DNA from: Sphingobium sp. TCM1
Lineage (GTDB): Bacteria; Pseudomonadota; Alphaproteobacteria; Sphingomonadales; Sphingomonadaceae
DNA: 64,000 nt
Reading direction: 5' to 3'
Assembly: GCF_001650725.1 (NCBI RefSeq)
Contig: NZ_LXVX01000012.1
Span: 1-64,000, forward strand
A program made the position numbers and the translations under genes. The first letter of the stretch is position 1. The number at the start of each line of letters is the position of its first letter. Shown one piece after another: positions 42,366 to 51,423 of this stretch. Below the pieces are notes generated by a model. It had not been told where the DNA came from and ran no database searches. It worked only from the letters and a program-made list of their open reading frames with translations.

Positions 42366-43634
42366 ATGACCAAGCTGACCGGCTCCGATTCAAAAAGCAC
42401 CCTCTACTGCTCTTTCTGCGGGAAGTCGCAGCATGAGGTGCGCAAGCTGATCGCAGGGCCGACCGTGTTCATCTGCGATGAGTGCGTGGAACTGTGCAAC
42501 GACATCATTCGCGAGGAGACCAAGGGCGGTCTCGTCGGCAAGAAGGATGGCGGCGTTCCCACGCCGCAGGAAATTTGCGACGTGCTCGACGATTATGTGA
42601 TCGGTCAGAATCGCGCCAAGCGCGTTCTCTCCGTCGCGGTCCACAATCATTACAAGCGCCTCAACCACGGGACCAAGCCGGGCGAGGTGGAACTGGCGAA
42701 GTCGAACATCCTGCTCGTCGGCCCGACCGGCTGCGGCAAGACCTTGCTGGCGCAGACGCTGGCCAAGACGTTCGACGTGCCCTTCACCATGGCGGACGCG
42801 ACGACCCTGACCGAAGCGGGCTATGTCGGCGAAGATGTGGAGAACATCATCCTCAAGCTGCTCCAGGCATCCGACTATAATGTCGAGAAGGCGCAGCGCG
42901 GTATCGTTTACATCGACGAGATCGACAAGATCAGCCGCAAGGCGGAAAACCCGTCCATCACCCGCGACGTGTCGGGCGAAGGCGTGCAGCAGGCGCTGCT
43001 CAAGCTGATGGAAGGCACCACCGCTTCGGTGCCGCCGCAGGGCGGCCGCAAGCATCCGCAGCAGGAGTTCCTCCAGGTCGACACGACCAACATCCTGTTC
43101 ATCTGCGGCGGCGCGTTCGCGGGACTGGAAAAGATCATCGGCGACCGTCTGGAAGCCAAGTCGATCGGCTTCGGCGCCCATGTTGCCGCGCCCGAGGAGC
43201 GCAAGACCGGCGAACTGCTGCGTCAGAGCGAACCGGAAGATCTGCTCAAATTCGGCCTGATCCCTGAATTTGTCGGTCGTCTTCCGGTTATCGCGACGCT
43301 GGAGGATCTGGATGTGACCGCGCTGGTCAAGATCCTGGTCGAACCGAAGAACGCTCTGGTGAAGCAGTATCAGAAGCTGTTCGACATGGAGAATGTCGAA
43401 CTCAGCTTCACCGAAGACGCGCTGACCGCGATTGCCAGGAAGGCGATCGAGCGCAAGACCGGCGCGCGCGGGCTTCGCTCGATCCTGGAAGCGATCCTGC
43501 TGGACACCATGTTCGACCTGCCGTCTATGGAGGGCGTTGGCGAAGTGGTGGTCGACAAGGATGTCGTTGCCGGCACCAAGGAACCGATTCGCGTGTTCAG
43601 CGACAACAAGAAGCGGGCGGAGGACGCCGCCTGA
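42366..43634 (+). CDS. clpX: ATP-dependent Clp protease ATP-binding subunit ClpX
   Basis: AAA+ unfoldase that feeds substrates to ClpP. The 422-aa protein has the zinc-binding domain ([10 protein letters not shown] and CDECVELC), Walker A GPTGCGKT, Walker [11 protein letters not shown], the pore loop GYVGEDVEN, the IGFGA hinge that docks onto ClpP, and RGLRSILE. It follows clpP by 139 bp and ends at a strong terminator. Confidence 0.97.
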   Translation: MTKLTGSDSKSTLYCSFCGKSQHEVRKLIAGPTVFICDECVELCNDIIREETKGGLVGKKDGGVPTPQEICDVLDDYVIGQNRAKRVLSVAVHNHYKRLNHGTKPGEVELAKSNILLVGPTGCGKTLLAQTLAKTFDVPFTMADATTLTEAGYVGEDVENIILKLLQASDYNVEKAQRGIVYIDEIDKISRKAENPSITRDVSGEGVQQALLKLMEGTTASVPPQGGRKHPQQEFLQVDTTNILFICGGAFAGLEKIIGDRLEAKSIGFGAHVAAPEERKTGELLRQSEPEDLLKFGLIPEFVGRLPVIATLEDLDVTALVKILVEPKNALVKQYQKLFDMENVELSFTEDALTAIARKAIERKTGARGLRSILEAILLDTMFDLPSMEGVGEVVVDKDVVAGTKEPIRVFSDNKKRAEDAA

Positions 43635-43663
43635 TCTTTGCGACGGTTTCCGTAGCGTAAGCC

Positions 43664-43696
43664 AAAAAGGCCGGCGAGCGATCGCCGGCCTTTTTT
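43664..43696 (+). terminator. Rho-independent terminator after clpX
   Basis: A 14-bp stem AAAAAGGCCGGCGA/TCGCCGGCCTTTTT with a GCGA loop is followed by further T residues. Confidence 0.95.
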
Positions 43697-43697
43697 G

Positions 43698-44002
43698 TTG
43701 TGCAGTGCGTGCGCTGCACAAAAATTCTCGCCGCGTTGCAAAATTGCACCACTGTCAAACTAGGTCTGTTGCGTCAAAATTCGTCATTAAATTTCAACAA
43801 ATTACCTGCAATTCCGTACCGCCAAGCCGGACGCTGGTCTTGGCGTCGGCAGGGTTGTGACAGTCCTGATGGTGCATTGTAACAAAATTGCAATCAGAGC
43901 ATCACAGGGGCGTCGCCAGAGGCCGTCACAGGCGGCAGCGGCTTGAAAGAGCGGGACATTCGGGCGCGGCTCGCGCCACTCTTGAAAAGGGACAAGGGGC
44001 AT
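43698..44002 (+). promoter_or_regulatory. Long AT-rich upstream region of the TonB receptor with inverted and direct repeats
   Basis: A 305-bp region without a gene. TTGTGCAG-N8-CTGCACAA (43698-43721) is a perfect inverted repeat. CAAAATTGCA occurs twice (43739-43748 and 43883-43892). TTGCA motifs are dense here. These look like operator sites controlling the receptor; the regulator is unidentified. Confidence 0.5.
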
Positions 44003-46504
44003 ATGAAACAATTTCTGATGGGTAGCGCCGCGATCATCGCTGTCGCCATTCCGGGCGCTGCATTTGCGCAGTCGACCGGTTCGATCGATTTCGAGAATGA
44101 GATCGTTGTGACCGGCGCCAAGACTGATGCAGGCATCGCGGGTGTGATTGTGCCGGACACAAGCCGCGCGAAAGCAGTGCTGGGTGCCGAATTCATCCAG
44201 GCTCAGACTCCAGGCCAGACGATCAATGAAGTGATCAACCAGCTTCCGGGCGTCAGCTTCCAGAACAATGATCCGTTCGGTTCGGCTGGCGGCACGCTGA
44301 CCATCCGTGGCTTCGATGACCAGCGCATTTCGCAGACCTTCGATGGCCTGCCGCTCAACGATACTGGCGGCTACGCTCTCTATTCTAACCAGCAACTCGA
44401 CCCTGAAATCATCGAGCAGGTGAACGTCAACCTGGGCTCGACCGACGTCGACAGTCCGACTGCTGCGGCGACCGGGTCGACCGTCAACTATCGTTCGATC
44501 ACGCCGAGCGAAGATTTCAGCGCCAAGATGGTCGCTTCGGTCGGTGACTTCGAATTTTTCCGCCTGTTCGGCATGGTGCAGACGGGCAGCTTCACCAAAT
44601 GGGGCACCCGAGCCTTCCTGTCGGCCAGCCGCGCTACCAATAACGCCATCTATGGCGGCATCGGCGAGATCGACAAGCAGCAATATAATGCCAAGATATA
44701 TCAGCCGATCGGCAGCAACGGCGATTTCATATCGCTCGCCGGTCATTATAATGAAAACCGGAACAATTTCTTTGGCTCGGTGCCGCTTCGGCTCGATGCC
44801 GATCGTGTGGTGGGCGGCGGCAGCGGCAACCGCTTCCCGGTGACCAAGGACGAGCGCTTTTACGAAACGGCCCGCTGCACCGTGCCTGACCCGCGCGCAG
44901 GGGTGGCTGATACGGCCAGTAGTTGTGGTTCGGACTTCGAATATCGCTACAATCCTTCAAACACCGGCAACATCCGCATAAATTCGCGGTTCACGCTTGC
45001 TGATGGCGTTATTCTGACGGTTGATCCCAGCTATCAGTACACCAAGGCAAATGGCGGCGGCACCAGCATCGGTTCGGAAGGGCGGACCTCCGCGTCGTCC
45101 GGTCTTGCCGGCGCCACCGGCTTTATCCAAGGGTCGTCGAGCGCCGCGCAATATTTCTTTGGCCGCGACATTAATGGCGACGGTGATATGCTGGACACCG
45201 TCCGTATTCATACGCCGAGCCAGACGCAAACGCATCGCTATGGCCTGATCGCCTCGCTACGCTACGATCTGGATTCTAACAACACCGTCCGCGTCGCGTA
45301 CAGCTTCGATCGGGGTCGCCATCGTCAGACTGGTGAAGCCGGGCATCTGACCGATAATGGATTTGGTGCGGAGCCTTTCCCGATCGACAACCCCATCGTT
45401 GATGCCAGCGGTGCTGTTGTGCAGAAGCGCAATCGACTGTCCTACGCAATTTTGCACCAGGTGTCGGGTGAATATCGTGGCAAGTTCATGGACGCGCTGA
45501 CTGTTACGGTCGGTCTACGCGCGCCCTTCTTCAAGCGTGACCTGAACAATTATTGCGCTACTGCAACGGCTTCGGGCAACCTGCGCTGCTTCGATCCCGG
45601 CTCGACGAGCGAAGCCGCTTATGCGGCGGCGAATCCCGCCGTCCAGGGGCCGCAGCGTCGAGTGTTCAAATATGACAAGCTGCTGCCCAGCGCTGGCTTC
45701 GTTTTCAACGCAACTGACGCATTCGACATTTTCGGCAATTATTCGAAGGGTCTGCAGGTTCCCGGTACGGACAATTTGTATCAGTCTTTCTTCTACGCTG
45801 CGACCGATGATCGAGCCAGCCCGACTCCGGAAACGACCGACAATTTCGACCTTGGCGTGCGCTATCGGTCGCCGGCTTTGCAGGCTCAACTTTCCGGCTG
45901 GTACACCATCTATAGTGATCGTCTCGCCTCGGCTTATGATCGCGATCTCGACACGACCATCTATCGGAACCTGGGTCGCGTCGACAAATATGGCATTGAC
46001 GGCAGCATCACTTATCAGCCTATCCCTGAGTTCATGCTCTATGCCTTCGGGTCTTATCTGAAGTCGAAGATTAAGGACGATGTCGAACTGTCTGCCACCA
46101 CTGTGGCGCAGACATCTGGCAAGCGGGAATCGGGTGCTCCGGTATACACCTTTGGTGGCCGTATGCAGGGGGAGATCGAAGGCTTCCGGCTTGGAATACA
46201 GGCGAAGCGTACTGGTCCGCGGTACATCAACGACCAGAACCTGCCTGTCTATCAGACGATCAACGGCACCTCGACGCAGGTCTACGGTGCCAAGGCTCCC
46301 GCTTATACACTGGTCGATATCGATGCGCGCTATTCGCTGGAGAAGTTCGGTGCCCCTGGCGTCGCGCTTCAGTTGAACGTGACCAACGTCTTCGACAAGG
46401 TTTATGTCGGCGGTTTCGACGGCACACTGTCGAACACCAGTGTGACCTTCGCCCAGATCGGCGCGCCCCGTACCTTCATAGGATCGGTGGTCGTCGGCTT
46501 CTGA
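44003..46504 (+). CDS. TonB-dependent outer-membrane receptor
   Basis: An 833-aa receptor with a signal peptide (1-22, AFA-QS), a TonB box-like EIVVTG (33-38), a plug domain and a 22-stranded barrel ending in Phe (VVGF). Sequence motifs include the plug's LTIRGFDDQRISQTFDGLPLND and the barrel's LNVTNVFDKVYVGGF. The ATG at 44003 is used. It probably imports an iron complex or a carbohydrate in exchange for energy from TonB. The FecI/FecR pair 6 kb away is a possible controller, but nothing links them directly. Confidence 0.92.
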   Translation: MKQFLMGSAAIIAVAIPGAAFAQSTGSIDFENEIVVTGAKTDAGIAGVIVPDTSRAKAVLGAEFIQAQTPGQTINEVINQLPGVSFQNNDPFGSAGGTLTIRGFDDQRISQTFDGLPLNDTGGYALYSNQQLDPEIIEQVNVNLGSTDVDSPTAAATGSTVNYRSITPSEDFSAKMVASVGDFEFFRLFGMVQTGSFTKWGTRAFLSASRATNNAIYGGIGEIDKQQYNAKIYQPIGSNGDFISLAGHYNENRNNFFGSVPLRLDADRVVGGGSGNRFPVTKDERFYETARCTVPDPRAGVADTASSCGSDFEYRYNPSNTGNIRINSRFTLADGVILTVDPSYQYTKANGGGTSIGSEGRTSASSGLAGATGFIQGSSSAAQYFFGRDINGDGDMLDTVRIHTPSQTQTHRYGLIASLRYDLDSNNTVRVAYSFDRGRHRQTGEAGHLTDNGFGAEPFPIDNPIVDASGAVVQKRNRLSYAILHQVSGEYRGKFMDALTVTVGLRAPFFKRDLNNYCATATASGNLRCFDPGSTSEAAYAAANPAVQGPQRRVFKYDKLLPSAGFVFNATDAFDIFGNYSKGLQVPGTDNLYQSFFYAATDDRASPTPETTDNFDLGVRYRSPALQAQLSGWYTIYSDRLASAYDRDLDTTIYRNLGRVDKYGIDGSITYQPIPEFMLYAFGSYLKSKIKDDVELSATTVAQTSGKRESGAPVYTFGGRMQGEIEGFRLGIQAKRTGPRYINDQNLPVYQTINGTSTQVYGAKAPAYTLVDIDARYSLEKFGAPGVALQLNVTNVFDKVYVGGFDGTLSNTSVTFAQIGAPRTFIGSVVVGF

Positions 46505-46526
46505 TCGTTGCATGGCTGCTGGAAGG

Positions 46527-46557
46527 GGAGGCGCGGAGCGATCCGCGCCTCCTTTTT
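46527..46557. terminator. Terminator between TonB receptor and mtgA
   Basis: GGAGGCGCGGA pairs with TCCGCGCCTCC around GCGA and is followed by five T residues. It sits between convergent genes. Confidence 0.92.
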
Positions 46558-46560
46558 CAG

Positions 46561-47259
46561 CTATTTCAGACACCCATCCAGCCCATCGCGCTGCACCACG
46601 CCGATGCGGGCGGCGATCGAATTGCCGTAGCGGCGGGTGAATCCGCTGGGCGCCACGGCCGCGCGCTTCTTGGGCAGCGGCAGGACGGCGGCGATGCGCG
46701 CTGCCTCGGCACGGGTCAGCTTGCCCGCGCCATGGCGGAAGTAGCGAATAGCGCCCGCCTGTACGCCGTAGGTTCCGATCCCGGTCTCGGCGACGTTCAG
46801 ATAGACCTCCATGATCCGTCTTTTCCCCCACATCGCCTCTATGAGGACGGTGAACCAGGCTTCCAGACCCTTGCGGACGAAGCCGCCGCCCTGCCAGAGA
46901 AAGACATTCTTCGCCGTCTGCTGACTGATGGTCGATCCGCCGCGCACGCGACCGCCGCTGGCGTTATGGATCGCCGCCTTGGCGATCGCGTCCACGTCGA
47001 AGCCATGGTGCGAGCAGAATTTCCCGTCCTCCGCCGCGATCGCCGCCCGCGCCATGTCCGGATCGATCTCGTCCAGGCTGGTCCAGTCCTTGGTGATGCC
47101 ATTGGGGTCAAGCAGCATCGTCCAGGTCACGGGCGGCGGCACGAAGCGGTAGACCACTACCATCAGCAGCGACAGGGCGACGAAGCCAAAGAGGAGCCTG
47201 AGCGGGATGCTGATCCAGCGCGAGCGGCGGTTGCGGGCAAAGGCGGAAGGTGCGTTCAT
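46561..47259 (-). CDS. mtgA: Monofunctional biosynthetic peptidoglycan transglycosylase
   Basis: A 232-aa GT51 enzyme that polymerises lipid II glycan strands. It has one N-terminal membrane helix (about 20-40) and the transglycosylase motifs: AAIAAEDGKFCSHHGFD (catalytic Glu), RGGSTISQQTAKNVFLW, and GKRRIMEVYLNVAETG. No transpeptidase domain follows. Start is the ATG at 47259. It is divergent from trxB. Confidence 0.94.
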   Translation of the reverse strand: MNAPSAFARNRRSRWISIPLRLLFGFVALSLLMVVVYRFVPPPVTWTMLLDPNGITKDWTSLDEIDPDMARAAIAAEDGKFCSHHGFDVDAIAKAAIHNASGGRVRGGSTISQQTAKNVFLWQGGGFVRKGLEAWFTVLIEAMWGKRRIMEVYLNVAETGIGTYGVQAGAIRYFRHGAGKLTRAEAARIAAVLPLPKKRAAVAPSGFTRRYGNSIAARIGVVQRDGLDGCLK

Positions 47260-47445
47260 GCCGCCAGCGTAACGCGCCGGCGGCACGGTTCAAGCCGCCG
47301 GATCGGCCGAGAGCGAGTGCGGGTCTTCATTCACGCCATGGCCCGCGCAGGCCAGCTTGCATGGCGCCAAGCAAATCCTTCGCTTGCCAGCGCTTCGTCA
47401 CGGCCTATCTCTCTGGCCAACACGAATCGCAGCCGAAAGCCTCTT

Positions 47446-48408
47446 ATGACCGCTACCCATTCGACCCGCATGTTGATCCTCGGTTCCGGCCCGGCGGGCC
47501 TCAGCGCCGCCATCTACGGCGCGCGCGCCGGCCTTGCGCCGATCGTGGTGCAGGGGATGCAGCCGGGCGGGCAACTCACCATCACGACCGACGTGGAAAA
47601 TTATCCCGGCTTCAAGGACGTGATCCAGGGGCCTTGGCTCATGGAGCAGATGCAGGCCCAGGCCGAGCATGTCGGCGCGCAGATGATGTATGACCAGATC
47701 GTCGACGTCGACCTCAGCGAGCGTCCCTTCCGCCTGCGCGGGGACAGTGGCACGCTCTACGTCGCCGACACGCTGGTGATTTGCACCGGCGCCCAGGCCA
47801 AATGGCTTGGCGTGCCTGGCGAGGAGCACCTCCAGGGCAAGGGCGTTTCGGCCTGCGCCACCTGCGATGGCTTCTTTTATCGCGGCAAGAAGGTGGTGGT
47901 GATCGGCGGCGGCAACACCGCTGTCGAGGAAGCGCTCTACCTCACCAACCACAGCCATGACGTGACGCTGATCCACCGCCGGGATTCGCTGCGCGCGGAA
48001 AAGATCCTGCAACAGCGCCTGCACGCCCATCCGAACATCAAGGTACTTTGGAACAAGGCGGTGGAACAGTTCGTCGGCGGCGGCACGCCCGAAGGGCTGG
48101 TGGGCGTCGACCTCATCGATACGGTCACGGGTGAAAAGTCGCATGTACCGACCGACGGTGGTTTCGTTGCCATCGGCCATCATCCGGCGACCGAACTCTT
48201 CACCGGCAAGCTGCCGCTCGACGAAGGCTATATCCTGGTGGAAAAGGGCACGACCCGCACCGCCATTCCCGGCGTGTTCGCGGCGGGTGACGTCACCGAC
48301 AAGATCTACCGCCAGGCCGTGACCGCCGCCGGCATGGGCTGCATGGCCGCGCTCGACGTCGAGAAATTCCTGGCCGAGGCCGATTTCGAGGAACTGGTCG
48401 AGGCTTGA
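47446..48408 (+). CDS. trxB: Thioredoxin-disulfide reductase
   Basis: NADPH-dependent flavoprotein that reduces thioredoxin. The 320-aa protein has FAD motif GSGPAGLSAAIYGARAG, the redox pair C137-A-T-C140, NADPH motif GGGNTAVEEALYL, and GVFAAGDVTDKIYRQAVTAAGMG. The ATG at 47446 is used; upstream in-frame codons are antisense to mtgA. Confidence 0.96.
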   Translation: MTATHSTRMLILGSGPAGLSAAIYGARAGLAPIVVQGMQPGGQLTITTDVENYPGFKDVIQGPWLMEQMQAQAEHVGAQMMYDQIVDVDLSERPFRLRGDSGTLYVADTLVICTGAQAKWLGVPGEEHLQGKGVSACATCDGFFYRGKKVVVIGGGNTAVEEALYLTNHSHDVTLIHRRDSLRAEKILQQRLHAHPNIKVLWNKAVEQFVGGGTPEGLVGVDLIDTVTGEKSHVPTDGGFVAIGHHPATELFTGKLPLDEGYILVEKGTTRTAIPGVFAAGDVTDKIYRQAVTAAGMGCMAALDVEKFLAEADFEELVEA

Positions 48409-48484
48409 ATATATGCGGCCCCGGCGAATGCCGGGGTCTTGGACGATGGCGCCAGAACCGGGCCTTCGCCGCGGAAACGGGGTT

Positions 48485-48775
48485 TCAGCCCGTTATCTTC
48501 GCCTGCGCGAACGCTACCAGGGTTCCGAAAGTCTCGAACGTGTCACCGTCGATATCGTCATCCTCGATCAGGATGTCGAAACGGTCCTCCATCTCGGTCA
48601 GCAGGCCGGCGACCGCCATGGAATCCAGTTCGGGCAGAGCGCCGAACAACGGAGTGTCCGCGTCGAACGCGTCGACTTGGCTCTGCGTCAGTCCCAGCAC
48701 GTCGCGCAACAGCGCTCGCATCAGGCTGTCCACATCGATGGTCCGATCGACCGGTTGAGAAGTTTGCGCCCGCAT
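48485..48775 (-). CDS. Acyl/aminoacyl carrier protein of the XrtA locus
   Basis: A 96-aa carrier protein with a phosphopantetheine attachment motif ELDSMAV (Ser52), the DSM form of the DSL signature. The acidic helix II is clear (ALPELDSMAVAGLLTEMEDRFDI). It is downstream of the GNAT-fold gene on the same strand, 27 bp apart. With the acyl-CoA ligase and decarboxylase on the other strand it forms a plausible loading module. It is unlikely to be the fatty-acid ACP, which normally sits with fab genes. Confidence 0.87.
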   Translation of the reverse strand: MRAQTSQPVDRTIDVDSLMRALLRDVLGLTQSQVDAFDADTPLFGALPELDSMAVAGLLTEMEDRFDILIEDDDIDGDTFETFGTLVAFAQAKITG

Positions 48776-48802
48776 GATGGGGCCTGAATAAAGGCTCGCG
48801 GC

Positions 48803-49864
48803 CTAACCTACAAGCGCGGAAATAGCCGTCCGCGCCGCGGGCAGCCAGGCGGAGGCCGCGCGCGGGTTGAAGGCGTCGATCCGCTGGAGCGGAACGCGTT
48901 GCTCCATCCAGTCGCGCTTGTAGCCATTGTCGCCGGTACCATAGTCGATCAGCGTGACTCGATCCTGATCGATCGCCTGTTCGAACATGGCGTGGCTCAG
49001 CAGCGTGCCGGGCGATCCGCCGTCGCACGCGCGGTCATGGCTCAGCTTGTGGATCAGCGCGACGCCATGCTCGATCGTCCACAATTGCGTCGCGACCGCC
49101 CGTCTGTCGAGCCGGGCGAAACCCAGTCGCAGGGTTCCCGCTGCCGCTTCCCGTTCGGCGAGGGCGCGCAGGAAATCGAGGCCGCTCGCCGGTTCCGCGT
49201 CCTTCCAGCTGCGTGCATGGACATCGACATAGTCGGTCCACAGATCGTCGGTCAGCCTGTCGCTGATCGACAGGGCGAAGGGGCTGTTGCGCCCTTTGCG
49301 CCGGACCAGGTTCCGCAGCCGGCCGGGGCGTGCCGCCCAATAATCCTCAAAGCTGCGACCCTCCATCTTCAGCAAATGGCGCCCGCCCATCGGCCGGCTT
49401 ACGGTAAACCAGCCCGCGCGGCGCAAGGCGTTCAGCAGCTCGGTGCCATCCTCGAGTGGATAGAGGTCAATCTGCGCGCACTGCGCGAGCAATGCGCGGG
49501 CGACCGCGTCGAGCAGGCGTGCCTGCGCGGCCGGGTCCGGCGCACCGAGGAAGATGGGCGCCCAGGAAAAGCTGTACCAGTTCGCCAGCGCGCTGATCCG
49601 GCGCGGGGCAGGGGCGACCAGGAACAGCCAGACTTCGGCCTCGCCCTCCTGAGCGTGGAGGATGCGGAGCGGCAATTGGGCGCAGCAATGGCGATGGAGC
49701 GCCTCGAACCAGTCGAGTCTTCCGAAAAGGGCAGGCACATGGCCGCGACCGAGGCGGCCGGCGAGCGCCTGCCGCACATCATCCAGGCTGTGATATTCCC
49801 TTGGCGCCCGCAACCGACTATCTCCGCCCCAGTCACGACACGCATAGGAGAAGAATCTGCACAT
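48803..49864 (-). CDS. CelD/BcsL-like GNAT-fold acyltransferase
   Basis: A 353-aa protein with a late FemAB/CelD-type GNAT fold: GGRHLLKMEGRSFEDYWAARPGRLRNLVRRKGRN, then LRLGFARLDRRAVATQLWTIEHGVALIHKLSHD and DYGTGDNGYKRDWM. Such proteins transfer acyl or aminoacyl groups to sugars or amines. The annotated ATG at 49864 lies only 14 bp from the divergent ligase start; a GTG near residue 30 might be the real start. It is next to the carrier protein gene, suggesting that it takes its donor from that carrier. Confidence 0.8.
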   Translation of the reverse strand: MCRFFSYACRDWGGDSRLRAPREYHSLDDVRQALAGRLGRGHVPALFGRLDWFEALHRHCCAQLPLRILHAQEGEAEVWLFLVAPAPRRISALANWYSFSWAPIFLGAPDPAAQARLLDAVARALLAQCAQIDLYPLEDGTELLNALRRAGWFTVSRPMGGRHLLKMEGRSFEDYWAARPGRLRNLVRRKGRNSPFALSISDRLTDDLWTDYVDVHARSWKDAEPASGLDFLRALAEREAAAGTLRLGFARLDRRAVATQLWTIEHGVALIHKLSHDRACDGGSPGTLLSHAMFEQAIDQDRVTLIDYGTGDNGYKRDWMEQRVPLQRIDAFNPRAASAWLPAARTAISALVG

Positions 49865-49878
49865 GGAGTTAAGCGGCC

Positions 49879-51423
49879 GTGACTGAATATCCTTCCATGA
49901 TCGACGGCGCTCAGCTTAGTCCGGTGGACCATCTGCTGCTTCGCGGCGATTCGGTCCAGCTGGCGCTGGACGGCCGATCGGGCAGCTACAGCTATGCCGA
50001 ACTGGAACAGACGCTGGGCCGGCTGGCCGGTTGGCTTGCGGGCTTCGGACTGGAATCGGGCGCACGGGTCGCGAGCTGGGTGGCCAAGGGGCCGGTGGCG
50101 GCGCTGATGCCGCTGGCCGCGCCGCGCGCCGGCCTGGTCCATGTGCCGATCAATCCGCTGCTCAAACATGCTCAGGTCGCCCATATCCTGGCGGACAGCG
50201 GGGCAGCGCTGCTGATAGGAACGGCGGCGCGACTCGACAGCCTGAAGCCGGGTGACGTCCCGCCCGGATGCCGGCTTCACCGGGAAGATGATGCGGCCTG
50301 CGCCATGAGCGGCGGGCAGGGGATAGGCCCATCGGACGCAAGGCCGGACGATCTGGCCGCGATTCTCTACACCAGCGGGTCGACCGGGCGGCCCAAGGGC
50401 GTGGTGCTGACCCATGCCAATCTATGGCTGGGCGCGGTGGCGGTGGCTGACTATCTGAAACTCGCGCCAAACGATCGCACCGCCTGCGTCCTGCCCTTCA
50501 GCTTCGACTATGGCCAGAACCAGCTGCTTTCGACCTGGTTCTCGGGTGGCTGCGTCTATCCGCTCGACTATCTGACGCCGCGCGACGTCATGAAGCTGGT
50601 GGACCGGCGCGACATTACGACATTGGCTGGCGTACCTCCGCTCTGGGTGCAACTGACCGAACTGGAATGGCCGCCGGAAGTCGCCGCGAAATTGAAGCGC
50701 CTGACCAACAGCGGCGGCGCGCTGACCCGTCCGCTGGTGGCGAGGCTGCGGGCACTATTCCCTCAGGCGGACCTTTATCCCATGTATGGCCTGACCGAGG
50801 CGTTTCGCTCCACCTATCTGCCGCCCGCTCTGGTGGACGCTCATCCCGATTCGATGGGCAGCGCCATCCCTTTCGCCGAAATCCTGGTTGTGCGCCCCGA
50901 CGGTAGCCTGACCGACAGCGACGAGCCGGGCGAACTGGTCCATTGCGGCCCGCTGGTGGCGCAGGGCTATTGGCGCGATCCGGCGCGCACGGCCGAACGC
51001 TTCCGGCCGGCACCGGCCGCGTCGCGCTATGGCGGCATGGCGGTCTGGTCGGGCGATACGGTGCGGCGCGACGCGGACGGACTGCTCTATTTCGTCGGCC
51101 GCGACGACGCGATGATCAAGTCGGCCGGGAACCGCATCAGCCCGACCGAGATCGAGGAGGCGGCCGTCGCCGTGCCCGGCGTGGCCGAAGCGGTGGCGCT
51201 CGGCGTCAAGGACGACCGGCTGGGACAGGCGGTGCGCCTGCTCCTGCGCGCCGACGATCCCGCCATCGCCGAAGCGGTCGCGGCGCAGCTCAAGGTCGAA
51301 CTGCCCAATTTCATGCAGCCCAAGGACATCATCGTGCGCCCTGAATTTCCCCGCAATCCCAATGGCAAGATCGACCGGGTTGCACTGTCGAGAGATTTTG
51401 GCACCGGGGAGTCTGGCGTATGA
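49879..51423 (+). CDS. Acyl-CoA ligase, exosortase A system-associated
   Basis: A 514-aa AMP-forming enzyme (TIGR03098 type) with A3 motif YTSGSTGRPKG, A5 YGLTEAF, A8 GDTVRRDADGLLYFVGRDDAMIKSAGNRISP, and A10 PNGKIDR containing the catalytic Lys. It activates an acid as an adenylate and may load it on the carrier protein. Start is GTG at 49879; an ATG at 49897 is an alternative. The stop overlaps the next ATG (ATGA). Confidence 0.9.
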   Translation: MTEYPSMIDGAQLSPVDHLLLRGDSVQLALDGRSGSYSYAELEQTLGRLAGWLAGFGLESGARVASWVAKGPVAALMPLAAPRAGLVHVPINPLLKHAQVAHILADSGAALLIGTAARLDSLKPGDVPPGCRLHREDDAACAMSGGQGIGPSDARPDDLAAILYTSGSTGRPKGVVLTHANLWLGAVAVADYLKLAPNDRTACVLPFSFDYGQNQLLSTWFSGGCVYPLDYLTPRDVMKLVDRRDITTLAGVPPLWVQLTELEWPPEVAAKLKRLTNSGGALTRPLVARLRALFPQADLYPMYGLTEAFRSTYLPPALVDAHPDSMGSAIPFAEILVVRPDGSLTDSDEPGELVHCGPLVAQGYWRDPARTAERFRPAPAASRYGGMAVWSGDTVRRDADGLLYFVGRDDAMIKSAGNRISPTEIEEAAVAVPGVAEAVALGVKDDRLGQAVRLLLRADDPAIAEAVAAQLKVELPNFMQPKDIIVRPEFPRNPNGKIDRVALSRDFGTGESGV

